From: an archaeon
Lineage (GTDB): Archaea > Nanobdellota > Nanobdellia > SCGC-AAA011-G17 > GW2011-AR18
DNA: 9,516 nucleotides
Direction: 5' to 3'
Assembly: GCA_023245565.1 (NCBI GenBank)
Contig: JAHFKB010000036.1
Span: forward strand, 1 to 9,516
Each line of letters opens with the position of its first letter. The stretch's first letter is position 1. The position numbers and the translations under genes are program-made. This document shows, piece by piece, positions 1 through 6,870 of this stretch. The notes under the pieces were generated by a model. The model was not told the DNA's origin. It saw only the letters and a program-made list of their open reading frames with translations, and did no database searches.

Positions 1-412
1 GGAAGAAAAAAAGTTTAAAGTTGTATTAGATACAAATATTTTCGTATCTTCCACTTTCTGGCAAGGAGATCCTCATAAAATTTTAAAATTAGCAATAGAT
101 AAAATCATAGAAATTTATATTTCTCCAGAAATATTAAATGAATTAGAAAAAGTATTAAAAAGGGATTTCAAAGAAGATAAAGAATTTATTGATAGACAAA
201 CTGCATTAATATTAGAATATGGAAATCTAGTAAGGCCAATTAACAAATTAAATATTGTTAAAGAAGATCCTGATGATAATAAAATTATAGAATGTGCCTT
301 TACTGCAAAAGCAGATTTTATAATAACAAATGATAATCATTTACTAAAATTAAAAGAAGCATTAGAAATAAAAATAATAAAACCAAAAGAGTTCTTAGAA
401 TTATTAAATTAA
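1..412 (+). CDS. PIN-domain ribonuclease toxin (COG1569-like), N-terminus cut by window edge
   Basis: The frame reads from base 2 to a TAA at 410-412 and gives 136 residues. It matches the PIN fold of VapC-like, metal-dependent RNases, most like the 'putative toxin component, PIN family' group. Counting from base 2, the acidic residues are D10 in VLDTNIF, E47 in the SPEILNELEK helix, D91/D92 in DPDDNKIIECA and D111 in ITNDNHLL, which is the expected order for the Mg-binding site. The family usually starts a few residues before the first Asp, so almost nothing is missing. Base 1 is G, so an ATG ending there would give MEEKKFK; this is a guess. Any partner antitoxin would lie upstream, outside the window. 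The gene faces the minus-strand surface operon and its stop overlaps that operon's last stop. The family assignment is firm, but toxin activity is only inferred. Confidence 0.9.
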   Translation, partial: EEKKFKVVLDTNIFVSSTFWQGDPHKILKLAIDKIIEIYISPEILNELEKVLKRDFKEDKEFIDRQTALILEYGNLVRPINKLNIVKEDPDDNKIIECAFTAKADFIITNDNHLLKLKEALEIKIIKPKEFLELLN

Positions 413-942
413 GAATTTTTTACAATAATAAAATTTCCTGAATTTTCCATTATAAAACTAGGATTTTTATTTTTAGTATCTAAACAAACAACTCCTTCTG
501 TTGTTAATTTTTTTATTAATGCATGATCTGATTTACAAGATGCACCTTGCATAGTTGAAAAAAATAAATTTCTGTTTGCATTACTTCCTAATAAAGGAAT
601 TAATTCTTTTAAATCAGCAAAAATTATTTTATTTTTATCATAACTTTTTTTTGTATCAACAAAACAAATTCCTTTAACATTATCAGGCAAAACCAATTCA
701 CATTTATTTTCAGTTTGTCCACTAGCTCTTACAATAGAACATTCAAAACTAGAACCATAAGATAAAGAATATAATTCATTAACTTTAGCTTGAACATCAG
801 AAACAAAATCTAAAGTTTCAACCTGGCAGCTAGTATTAAGAATTTTCCCTGCATATTTAAATCCAAAAATTAAAAGTAATCCTATTACAACAATTGCAAA
901 TATATAAAAAAATGGTTGAGAAAGTAATTGACCTTTTTTCAT
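409..942 (-). CDS. Pilin-like secreted/membrane protein with class III signal sequence, 177 aa
   Basis: I place the start at 940-942 (MKKGQLLSQ). This puts the KKG|Q motif, typical of archaeal class III prepilin signals, at the N-terminus, followed by a membrane segment at about residues 11-31. The ATG is also only 1 nt after the stop of the 1486-aa gene. A start at 975 would add 11 residues overlapping that gene and bury the signal. The mature part holds six cysteines (39, 68, 81, 93, 136, 153), suggesting disulfides outside the cell. Its centre, around residues 61-96 (SYGSS, then LPDNVKGICFVD), resembles β-rich domains I recall from pilin-like proteins of DPANN archaea, though that is from memory. 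No Shine-Dalgarno is visible, so translation is probably coupled to the gene before it. It is the last gene of the operon. Function is unknown; a minor pilin or accessory subunit of the giant protein is the best guess. Confidence 0.82.
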   Translation of the reverse strand: MKKGQLLSQPFFYIFAIVVIGLLLIFGFKYAGKILNTSCQVETLDFVSDVQAKVNELYSLSYGSSFECSIVRASGQTENKCELVLPDNVKGICFVDTKKSYDKNKIIFADLKELIPLLGSNANRNLFFSTMQGASCKSDHALIKKLTTEGVVCLDTKNKNPSFIMENSGNFIIVKNS

Positions 943-943
943 T

Positions 944-3900
944 TTAAACTTGTGCAATCTGCACAGTTGCAGCACTCATTGTATTATTAAATTGATCTCT
1001 ACAAACTAGATAATATAAATTTGAATCTGTAACTGTACTGCTAAATACTTTATTTCCAGTTCCGATTGAATTCATTAAATTTCCTCCTAAAGAAAAATCA
1101 AATGTATCTTGAATACTATCTTTACATTCTCCAGCTTCATTTATCTCAACTATAAATTGTGGAGGTTGGAAACTTTGATCTCTATAAACTTTAGTAATAA
1201 ATGGAGCAGAAACATCTTTTTCAACAGTAAAATTTAATGAAGTATATTTTCTATTTCCTGCTTTATCATAACATCCAATATAAAATGCTTGTTGTCCACT
1301 GCTTGGTTGCCATGGTTGGGTATGCGTACTAGATCCTGTATTTAAAAATTCAGTCATACTAGCTAAATTCTCAGCATTATTTTTATCTGTAGTGTATTTA
1401 CATATAGATTTTCCATTTAATTCTGCTCCTCCAATAGTTGAAACTTGTAAAGTTACATCAATTAAATTATTACTAGTTTTTATTAATCCACTTGGAGAAG
1501 TTCCAGCAATATCTAAATTATCACTTCCTCTTAAAATAATTGTATATGGTTCTTTATTAAAATTTCTTGCACCAGTATATCCTGCTTCAGGATGATCTCT
1601 ACATTTAAAATAAATATATTGCACCATTCCTGATTTTGAAGTAAATCCACTTGGTGCAGGACCAATTCCAGCTAAAGAATTAACTCCCCTGATAAATTTA
1701 CAAGCATAATATGGGGGAGCATCTGGTAAATTAGATATACTCTTACAAGAATTTGTTGCATTCATAAAACTAAAGTCTAATGGAACATAACTATATCTAC
1801 ATTCACTAGGTTCATTAACAAATAAAGTAATATCTGTATAATTTGCTCCATTCATTAAATAAACTTCTTTTGTTAAAGATTCATTTCTTCCTAATCCTGG
1901 AATTTCAGGAGGTGAAATACTACTGCCAACAATATTTGGTGCAGTTAAATCAGGTTCATCACTAACATCAAATTCAATAGAATAATCATTTTCATTTGCA
2001 TTTCCAGATGCATCAAGACATCTCATGTATAATTTATAATGTCCTCCGCCCTTCAAAGTACTAACAGTTGTTCCATTCACAGTACTATTAGCTTTACTTG
2101 CAGGATAAATCATTGTATTTAAGTGGAAATAATTAAATAAATTTCCTCCAAAGAAATTATTCTCCATATCTGCATATCTCTTGCTATGATCAAAACTCAT
2201 TTTACATTGAGAAGGTTCATCTGTTTTAATTCCCATTGAAAAAGGAGCATAGATTGGGATTTTTTTCTTAACAATAAATCCATTTTGATTTACTTGAACA
2301 TCTTTACCAGTAATATTTAATGTAAATACATCAAACCAAGGTTCTATTTTTGGAGCATTAACATCTAATTTACTTATAGAAACACAATTTTCTTCTGTTG
2401 TTCCTTTATTTATTAATTCACAACTTTGTCCTAAACTTTTACATCTATATTCAGAACATTTTTTAAATGCTCTTACATCTTTAGGAGTTTTATCAGCATT
2501 AACATATCCATTTTCTTTTCCAGGATTATATTGTGGATTACATTTTTGACAAGGATCTTCTGCTTCATTTGCTTTATATGATGGAGCTTGCCATGCTTGA
2601 CAAGTTGTACTAATTGTAACTTGTTGTGTGCCTTCTAATAAAACATCTCCTAATTGATAAGCTGTGTAAACCCACATTGCAGCACTAACTCCAGTCATAA
2701 CTTGTGAAAAAGTACTTGCTTGTTTTGTAACTTGTTCCTTAGCTGTATCCCCAGTTTTTTTAGTAAGTTGATCTCTAGTTTGATCAAAAGCTTTATTTGC
2801 TTCGCCTTTAAATTGTTCTGCGCCCTCTTTCTTTGTTTTTTCAATTATTACATCTTTAGCTTTATCTGTAGCAGCATTAGAGACTTTTTCTATAGTTGCT
2901 TCTTGAAGAGATTCATCAGTACCAGTCTGAGCTAATTTATCTAATGCTTGTTTACTTGCTTTATTAATTTCATCTTTACCAGCATCAAGGGCCCTATCAA
3001 TGGCCTTTTTTTCTACTTCAATATATTTACTTGTACTTGCATCAATTGCTTTTTTACGAATTTCTGCAGATGCTGCATCTGTAGCTTTTTCTCCAGCTTT
3101 TTTTCCAACCTCTTCAGCAAATGTTTTCTCTCCAAGTTTAAATCCTAATTTACTAGCAGTTTCACCAGGAATAAAACTAACAAGTTTAGAAACTAAAAAT
3201 CCAAGAGGTGAAGAACTAAATCCAGTACCAAATCCAGCAGCTCCAGCACCAGCTCCAGAAAACATTGCTCCACCAACTATTCCTCCAAGAACAGAAGTTA
3301 TTACACCAAGACCTGCAGGTCCTGAGAAAAATCCTCCAGCTGAAATTTCTAAATCATAAGGACTTCCAAATAAAGCTCTAACAAATTGATTAGATAATTC
3401 TTTTTTCTCTAAATTAAAATTATAAAAATCTCCACCTTTAGTCCAATCAGGATCATTGATTAATTTTCCAGGGACCCCCTCACTTTTTACAAAATCAATT
3501 TCAATATTTTTTCTATCTGGATTTGATTTACGTTGTTTTATTAATTCTTGATTTTTCATAGCATAATCTTCTAATTCTTTATTTCCTAAACCAGAAGTAC
3601 TAAATCCAGAAGTACCTAAAGTAAATTTCTTATCTATACCCCCATAACTATTCAAATAATTAAAATCAGCTCCACAATCTCCTAATGATCTACAATAATT
3701 ATTAGATGCTTGTAAATAATCTTGACTTAAACATTCTCCACCACTAACAATTTGCCACCCAGCTTTATCATCAGTCTGAGAAGCTCCAATTAAAATAAGT
3801 GAACCCCCTCCACCAATAATCATAGGAATAGCAGCAACACCTCCAGTTAAAAACCATGCAACAGCAACTCCTGCAACTCCAGCTAAAATAGTAACTCCAG

Positions 3901-5404
3901 CTTTACCTCCAGCTTTTTTTTCCTCACTGCAAGCGCCTAACAATTTATTCCATCCACCACATCTAAATAACATATTACATTGAGTGTTTGCTTTAGCACA
4001 AATATTAGCTCCTTCAGCTTCCCAAAATTTAAATCCAGGACTTACAGCAGGAACACATTTATTTCCAGACCAATAACAATCTCTATTAGCACCTAAACAA
4101 CAAGCTTGATCTTTTTTCAAAGCTTCAGGATATGTGTATTGATCCATTGTTGCTGGATTAGCAGTATTACATTGATCAACACAAGGTTTCCAATTGTTTG
4201 TAACACATCTTGATTCAGTATATTTTTTAGTAATACTAGAACTAACATCAATATTTCCAGAAACAGCATAACAATATTCTTCTCTAAGATCTTTACATGG
4301 TTCAACTATTTCTTGTCCATTAATACATAAATGTCTATAATATCTGCTACCTATAGGATCTTTACCCTCTCTATCTGCAGTACTTGCTCCATTAAATTTT
4401 TGAATTTGGTCTGGACTATCATATTCACACCAACCTTCACCATTTAAAACTCCATCAGTACTTACATCTTTAGCATCAGTACCTTTACCATTATAATTTA
4501 ACATACGAATTGATAATTTACCATTTTCTTTTCCTTTAGTATTTTCACAATCTAAACTTTCACAAACATTAATTCCATCTTTATTAGAATCTCCGCACAA
4601 ATTTCCTTGATTAAAATCACAATTTCCATCAGGTTTAGCTCCGCCATATCTTGTTAAATCAATTCCAGAAACTATGCCCTCAGGATTTCCACAACTATCT
4701 TTCCAATAAACTTTATCATCATTAGATAAACACATAGTTGCTCTTGGATTACTTTTATCTGCAGACGCACAATCACAATTATTTTTTAAACTTCCGCAAA
4801 AAGTATCTTTATAAAAACCAGTTCCATTTATAATATTTTGAACATTACATTCAGATTTAGCTCCATATTTACATTTTTTATCGTCAGTAACACAGCATCC
4901 TTTCTCAGTATTCTTAGCTAAATTCAAACACTCTTGTTCACTATTTACATTATCTTTAAAATCAACTTCTAAATCAGGATATTTACTAGTCTCTTCTATA
5001 CATCTTCCTCTAGTTAAATAAGCAGCTTGAGTTCCAATAATGCAACATCCTAATTTACATTCATTTACATTTCCACAATTTGGTTCACTAGTAAAACTTC
5101 CCCCATATTTTTTTTCACACATTGCTTTAGGATAATTATTATAACAAAAACCATTTACTCCAGCACAGCATCCAGCTTTACAAAAACTTGTTTGATCACA
5201 ACTAGTTGCAGCCTTTAATACACCAGCACCAGTACATTCACTACTAGGAACATAATTACAGAAATTTCCACCATTGTCTTTTTCACAGCAAACTTGTTGT
5301 TCATCTGCATTTACAATAGAAGAATTAAAACTAAGAATAAATACAAAACTTAAACTAATAACTAAAAAAATCTGTACAAAACTTAAAACTTTTTTAGTAT
5401 TCAT
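944..5404 (-). CDS. Giant secreted cysteine-rich, membrane-tethered surface protein with C-terminal Ig-like domains, 1486 aa
   Basis: No named family is recognised. A Sec signal peptide (hydrophobic residues 8-28, likely cut after VNA at 33) precedes a Cys-rich region with about 47 cysteines between 39 and 577, including CC pairs at 39, 79, 120, 170 and 435. Hydrophobic segments lie at about 503-541 (a probable hairpin), 696-719 and 899-920. Residues 755-895 are a Cys-free, Lys/Glu/Ala-rich helical stretch. A membrane-proximal Cys module follows (C935-x2-W, C952-x2-C955, C983 to C995 with SLG, then NAPK at 1016-1019). Four Ig-like domains fill about 1054-1486, each with a Cys pair. Eight N-glycosylation sequons fall after 1030. 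With four membrane passes, all Cys-rich parts sit outside and the helical stretch inside. There is no C-terminal anchor or sorting motif. It overlaps the preceding gene by ATGA. A surface adhesin, receptor or scaffold role is inference. Confidence 0.88.
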   Translation of the reverse strand: MNTKKVLSFVQIFLVISLSFVFILSFNSSIVNADEQQVCCEKDNGGNFCNYVPSSECTGAGVLKAATSCDQTSFCKAGCCAGVNGFCYNNYPKAMCEKKYGGSFTSEPNCGNVNECKLGCCIIGTQAAYLTRGRCIEETSKYPDLEVDFKDNVNSEQECLNLAKNTEKGCCVTDDKKCKYGAKSECNVQNIINGTGFYKDTFCGSLKNNCDCASADKSNPRATMCLSNDDKVYWKDSCGNPEGIVSGIDLTRYGGAKPDGNCDFNQGNLCGDSNKDGINVCESLDCENTKGKENGKLSIRMLNYNGKGTDAKDVSTDGVLNGEGWCEYDSPDQIQKFNGASTADREGKDPIGSRYYRHLCINGQEIVEPCKDLREEYCYAVSGNIDVSSSITKKYTESRCVTNNWKPCVDQCNTANPATMDQYTYPEALKKDQACCLGANRDCYWSGNKCVPAVSPGFKFWEAEGANICAKANTQCNMLFRCGGWNKLLGACSEEKKAGGKAGVTILAGVAGVAVAWFLTGGVAAIPMIIGGGGSLILIGASQTDDKAGWQIVSGGECLSQDYLQASNNYCRSLGDCGADFNYLNSYGGIDKKFTLGTSGFSTSGLGNKELEDYAMKNQELIKQRKSNPDRKNIEIDFVKSEGVPGKLINDPDWTKGGDFYNFNLEKKELSNQFVRALFGSPYDLEISAGGFFSGPAGLGVITSVLGGIVGGAMFSGAGAGAAGFGTGFSSSPLGFLVSKLVSFIPGETASKLGFKLGEKTFAEEVGKKAGEKATDAASAEIRKKAIDASTSKYIEVEKKAIDRALDAGKDEINKASKQALDKLAQTGTDESLQEATIEKVSNAATDKAKDVIIEKTKKEGAEQFKGEANKAFDQTRDQLTKKTGDTAKEQVTKQASTFSQVMTGVSAAMWVYTAYQLGDVLLEGTQQVTISTTCQAWQAPSYKANEAEDPCQKCNPQYNPGKENGYVNADKTPKDVRAFKKCSEYRCKSLGQSCELINKGTTEENCVSISKLDVNAPKIEPWFDVFTLNITGKDVQVNQNGFIVKKKIPIYAPFSMGIKTDEPSQCKMSFDHSKRYADMENNFFGGNLFNYFHLNTMIYPASKANSTVNGTTVSTLKGGGHYKLYMRCLDASGNANENDYSIEFDVSDEPDLTAPNIVGSSISPPEIPGLGRNESLTKEVYLMNGANYTDITLFVNEPSECRYSYVPLDFSFMNATNSCKSISNLPDAPPYYACKFIRGVNSLAGIGPAPSGFTSKSGMVQYIYFKCRDHPEAGYTGARNFNKEPYTIILRGSDNLDIAGTSPSGLIKTSNNLIDVTLQVSTIGGAELNGKSICKYTTDKNNAENLASMTEFLNTGSSTHTQPWQPSSGQQAFYIGCYDKAGNRKYTSLNFTVEKDVSAPFITKVYRDQSFQPPQFIVEINEAGECKDSIQDTFDFSLGGNLMNSIGTGNKVFSSTVTDSNLYYLVCRDQFNNTMSAATVQIAQV
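947..2362 (-). repeat. Four Ig-like β-sandwich domains, each with a Cys pair
   Basis: Residues 1015-1486 of the 1486-aa protein. The recurring pattern is a strand ending in (T/N)(D/E)EPS-x-C-(K/R), for example TDEPSQCKMS at about 1061 and VNEPSECRYS at about 1196. It is followed 50-75 residues later by (Y/F)-x-x-C-x-D, often with GN, for example LYMRCLDASGN at 1125, IYFKCRD at 1264, FYIGCYDKAGN at 1374 and YYLVCRDQFNN at 1464. Domain starts are marked by APxI/APFI at 1155 and 1400. The same kind of domain occurs four times in the second giant, in the same order. Confidence 0.7.
2720..3142 (-). other. Long Lys/Glu/Ala-rich helical (coiled-coil or LEA-like) segment within the giant protein
   Basis: This encodes residues 755-895 of the 1486-aa protein. 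The composition is dominated by A, K, E, D, T and Q with regularly spaced hydrophobics, as in IEVEKKAIDRALDAGKDEI and NAATDKAKDVIIEKTKKEG. There is no proline and no cysteine, although the flanking regions are Cys-rich. Charged 'AxDKAKDxxxEKTKK' phrases resemble LEA-type amphipathic helices. Placed between two hydrophobic segments, it is best read as a cytoplasmic helical rod. The second giant in this window has only a short loop at this position. Confidence 0.6.
4769..5290 (-). repeat. Four tandem Cys-rich 'CC' protein repeats (about 40-50 residues each)
   Basis: These are residues 39-212 of the 1486-aa protein. Each unit opens with a CC pair, and the pairs at 79, 120 and 170 are preceded by Gly (GCC). 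Cysteine spacings are CC-x8-C-x7-C-x11-C-x5-C-x3, then CC-x6-C-x8-C-x13-C-x5-C-x3, then a divergent unit CC-x13-C-x23-C-x10, then CC-x6-C-x7-C-x16-C-x6-C-x-C. Aromatic and Gly positions (C-Y/N-Y, GGxF) recur in the first two units. This suggests small disulfide-stabilised modules. I do not recognise a named domain. Confidence 0.65.
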
Positions 5405-6159
5405 AAGTTTCTCTCACCTTCAATAGCAAACCAAAATTCAAAGTTACTATTTTTTTTATTAATTTTATAAACTTTATCAGGATAAGGTTTATCCAAATTA
5501 ACAACATATTGTCCTTTTTTATTTAACATATATAATAATTGTTCAAAAAACCCAACTCTTGCTTCTGAATTAACAATATCAACAGCAACAGCATAAATTT
5601 CTTCTATGGGTGCATCATAATTTACAACAACATCTTTAATTCCATATTGATTTCCATCTTTAAAAATTTTAACATCATAATGTACTTTAACTGCTAAATT
5701 AGAAGAAGAAGTTAATAATTCAGTGTTTAATTTACCTGCTTCTATTTTATATCCAAAACCACTTTTAATTAAATCTCTATCTAAACAATCATTTAAATCA
5801 AAATCAATTTTATTTTTTAAATTATTTTTAATTTCATCAAAACTAGGCATAACATTTAAACATGTTTCAGTATTGGGAAGATTTTTACAATAAAATTTTA
5901 CAGATTTACTTTGATAAAATAAATATTCATTAGGAAAAAAGTCTCCGCCTTGTTTTCCAAATTCTTCTAAATTATTTTTAAGACTTTGATCAGCACAAGT
6001 TTTAAGATTATCTTCAATTGGTTTTGCTTTATCACTCAAAAAAGAAGTTGGAGATACAAAAAAACCATATTCATTTCTTAAAAAAAATAATAATGCAACA
6101 ATTATAAGAATTACTATACCAACTATAGCAAATACACTAACCTGGCCCCTTTTCTGCAT
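5401..6159 (-). CDS. Pilin-like membrane protein with class III signal sequence, 252 aa
   Basis: MQKRGQVSVF followed by a hydrophobic segment at residues 8-27 is a KRG|Q class III signal of the kind cut by archaeal prepilin peptidases. The rest is predicted to be outside the membrane and has four cysteines (55, 91, 100, 125). The stretch KTCADQSLKNNLEEFGKQGG (residues 53-72) looks like a 'C...LG-QGG' signature I recall from uncharacterised DPANN and related archaeal surface proteins. That comparison is from memory and was not searched. It is the first gene of the operon, and its TGA overlaps the ATG of the giant protein by 4 nt, so the two are translationally coupled. A TATA box 26 nt upstream makes the ATG itself the likely transcription start. 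The role is unknown; a pilin-like partner or assembly factor for the giant protein is plausible. Confidence 0.85.
   Translation of the reverse strand: MQKRGQVSVFAIVGIVILIIVALLFFLRNEYGFFVSPTSFLSDKAKPIEDNLKTCADQSLKNNLEEFGKQGGDFFPNEYLFYQSKSVKFYCKNLPNTETCLNVMPSFDEIKNNLKNKIDFDLNDCLDRDLIKSGFGYKIEAGKLNTELLTSSSNLAVKVHYDVKIFKDGNQYGIKDVVVNYDAPIEEIYAVAVDIVNSEARVGFFEQLLYMLNKKGQYVVNLDKPYPDKVYKINKKNSNFEFWFAIEGERNL
5411..5420 (-). promoter_or_regulatory. Shine-Dalgarno for the giant-protein gene
   Basis: Read on the minus strand this is AAGGTGAGAG. Its GGTGA core (5414-5418) matches the archaeal anti-SD and sits 9 nt before the ATG at 5402-5404. It lies inside the end of the 252-aa gene, so ribosomes finishing that gene could reinitiate here. 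It supports the MNTKK start. Confidence 0.7.
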
Positions 6160-6180
6160 ATGTTTTAACCATTTTAATTC

Positions 6181-6195
6181 TATTTAAATGTTTTC
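6181..6195 (-). promoter_or_regulatory. Archaeal BRE/TATA promoter of the three-gene surface operon (leaderless)
   Basis: On the minus strand the sequence reads GAAAACATTTAAATA, a purine-rich BRE followed by a TATA box. The TATA centre (about 6185) is 26 nt from the first base of the ATG at 6159. This is the usual archaeal TATA-to-start distance, so the mRNA should begin at or within a base or two of the ATG. No Shine-Dalgarno is present, which agrees with leaderless translation. Confidence 0.65.
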
Positions 6196-6222
6196 GTTCA
6201 ATTAAATAATAATTAAAGAAAA

Positions 6223-6354
6223 CTATATTTTAATGCCATAAACTATTTCATCAATATTTTTACTAATCTTTAATTTTTTCTTAGATTTTGATAATTATTT
6301 AATCCATTTAATTAAATCTTTAAAATTATAACTTTTAATAATTAGATTTTTATT
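6223..6354 (-). pseudogene. Possible decayed small gene in the spacer
   Basis: In one minus-strand frame, two protein-like stretches are separated by a single in-frame TAA at 6295-6297. They are NKNLIIKSYNFKDLIKWIK (6298-6354) and LSKSKKKLKISKNIDEIVYG plus IKI, ending in TAG at 6223-6225. Another TAA sits just upstream at 6355-6357. The end of the second stretch resembles the tail of a small antitoxin-type protein. No start codon opens either part. In DNA this AT-rich, Lys/Ile/Asn-rich readings arise by chance, so confidence is low. The rest of this 213-base spacer holds only the operon promoter. Confidence 0.2.
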
Positions 6355-6372
6355 TTACATTTTAATTTGCAA

Positions 6373-6636
6373 TTAATATATATTATCATGATGATCATAA
6401 TCTAAAAGTTTTACTATTTTATTAATTTCATCAATTTCATAAATAAGAACAAAAGACTTGTCTATATGAACTCTTCTTGAACCATACATATCTCCTCTTA
6501 AAGGTTTAAAATGATAAGGGTTTTCTAAGATTTGTTGAACTTTTTTATTTATTATTTCAAGTTGTTTTTTATTTTTCTTACTAAGTTTATCAAATTTTTT
6601 ATTTAATTCTTCAGAAATACACAAATTATAGTTCAT
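6373..6636 (-). CDS. relE: RelE-family mRNA interferase toxin, 87 aa
   Basis: The protein has the usual RelE/ParE length and order: a basic helical hairpin (about 8-38, rich in Lys), the LENPYHFKPLRGD loop (37-49), then the β-sheet core GSRRVHIDKSFVLIYEID (52-69) and the C-terminal VKLLDYDHHDNIY (75-87). These phrases are close to archaeal RelE/StbE-type toxins that cut mRNA on the ribosome. R54, R55, H57 and K60 are catalytic candidates, with DHHD and Y87 near the end. The ATG (6634-6636) shares one base with the antitoxin stop (TAATG). No Shine-Dalgarno is seen, so translation depends on the antitoxin being translated first. The C-terminus is complete and no inactivating change is visible. 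Confidence 0.9.
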   Translation of the reverse strand: MNYNLCISEELNKKFDKLSKKNKKQLEIINKKVQQILENPYHFKPLRGDMYGSRRVHIDKSFVLIYEIDEINKIVKLLDYDHHDNIY

Positions 6637-6860
6637 TATTCTAAACCATATTTTTCAGTAAAATTCTTCACAATAATAAATCTACCTTTTCTAATATTAT
6701 TCAATTTCTCTAAATATGTTCTTTTTACTTCAGGTTCATTTTCTATTTGCGATTCCATAAATAATTCTATTTGTTTACTCATACTAATACCATGACCCTT
6801 ACAAAAAGCTGAAAATTTACCATAAACTTCCTGATTAAGATTAAAAGTTTTTAAAGTCAT
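6636..6860 (-). CDS. Ribbon-helix-helix antitoxin of the RelE module, 74 aa
   Basis: Residues 3-9 (LKTFNLN) form the DNA-binding β-strand. They are followed by helix EVYGKFSAFCKGHG and helix SMSKQIELFMESQI, the classic ribbon-helix-helix layout. The C-terminal part YLEKLNNIRKGRF with KNFTEKYGLE is the toxin-binding tail, with a recurrent archaeal pattern (IRKGxF, YGL). It is the first gene of the pair and overlaps the toxin by one base. The start is supported by an AAGGA five bases upstream. It probably represses its own promoter through the palindromes at 6869-6903. Confidence 0.88.
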   Translation of the reverse strand: MTLKTFNLNQEVYGKFSAFCKGHGISMSKQIELFMESQIENEPEVKRTYLEKLNNIRKGRFIIVKNFTEKYGLE

Positions 6861-6865
6861 TTTAT

Positions 6866-6870
6866 TCCTT
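6866..6870 (-). promoter_or_regulatory. Shine-Dalgarno of the RelE-module antitoxin
   Basis: AAGGA on the minus strand, spaced 5 nt from the ATG at 6858-6860. It fixes the antitoxin start and implies a short leader of roughly 20 nt rather than a leaderless mRNA. Confidence 0.6.

Noticed and set aside
943..975. 11-residue N-terminal extension of the last pilin-like gene
   Set aside because: It would overlap the preceding gene and place residues before the KKG|Q class III signal; the ATG at 942 is better on position and motif.
1392..1595. 67-aa plus-strand frame
   Set aside because: Antisense shadow of the Ig-like region with no ribosome binding site and no recognisable domain.
2720..3359. 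Several overlapping plus-strand open frames opposite the middle of the giant gene
   Set aside because: They mirror the Lys/Ala/Gly-rich coding of the minus strand, show low-complexity Phe/Ser/Cys or Pro/Ala composition, have no promoter, and lie wholly inside a convincing 1486-aa gene.
4117..4305. 62-aa minus-strand frame in another phase of the giant gene
   Set aside because: Out-of-frame reading within the Cys-rich region; composition is Leu/Ile-biased noise.
944..5404. Possible assembly fusion of two genes, because of the abrupt change from Cys-rich to helical to Ig-like regions
   Set aside because: The paralog shows the same transition from membrane segment to Cys module to Ig-like domains, and no internal stop, start signal or frame change is seen.
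6170..6172. An ATG upstream of the 252-aa gene
   Set aside because: It is in a different frame and meets TAG after eleven codons; the MQKRGQ start fits the TATA distance and signal motif.
6362..6376. TTAATT-TGC-AATTAA hairpin at the end of the relE-like gene as a terminator
   Set aside because: Only 6 A/T pairs, no following T-run on the minus strand; likely chance in this composition.
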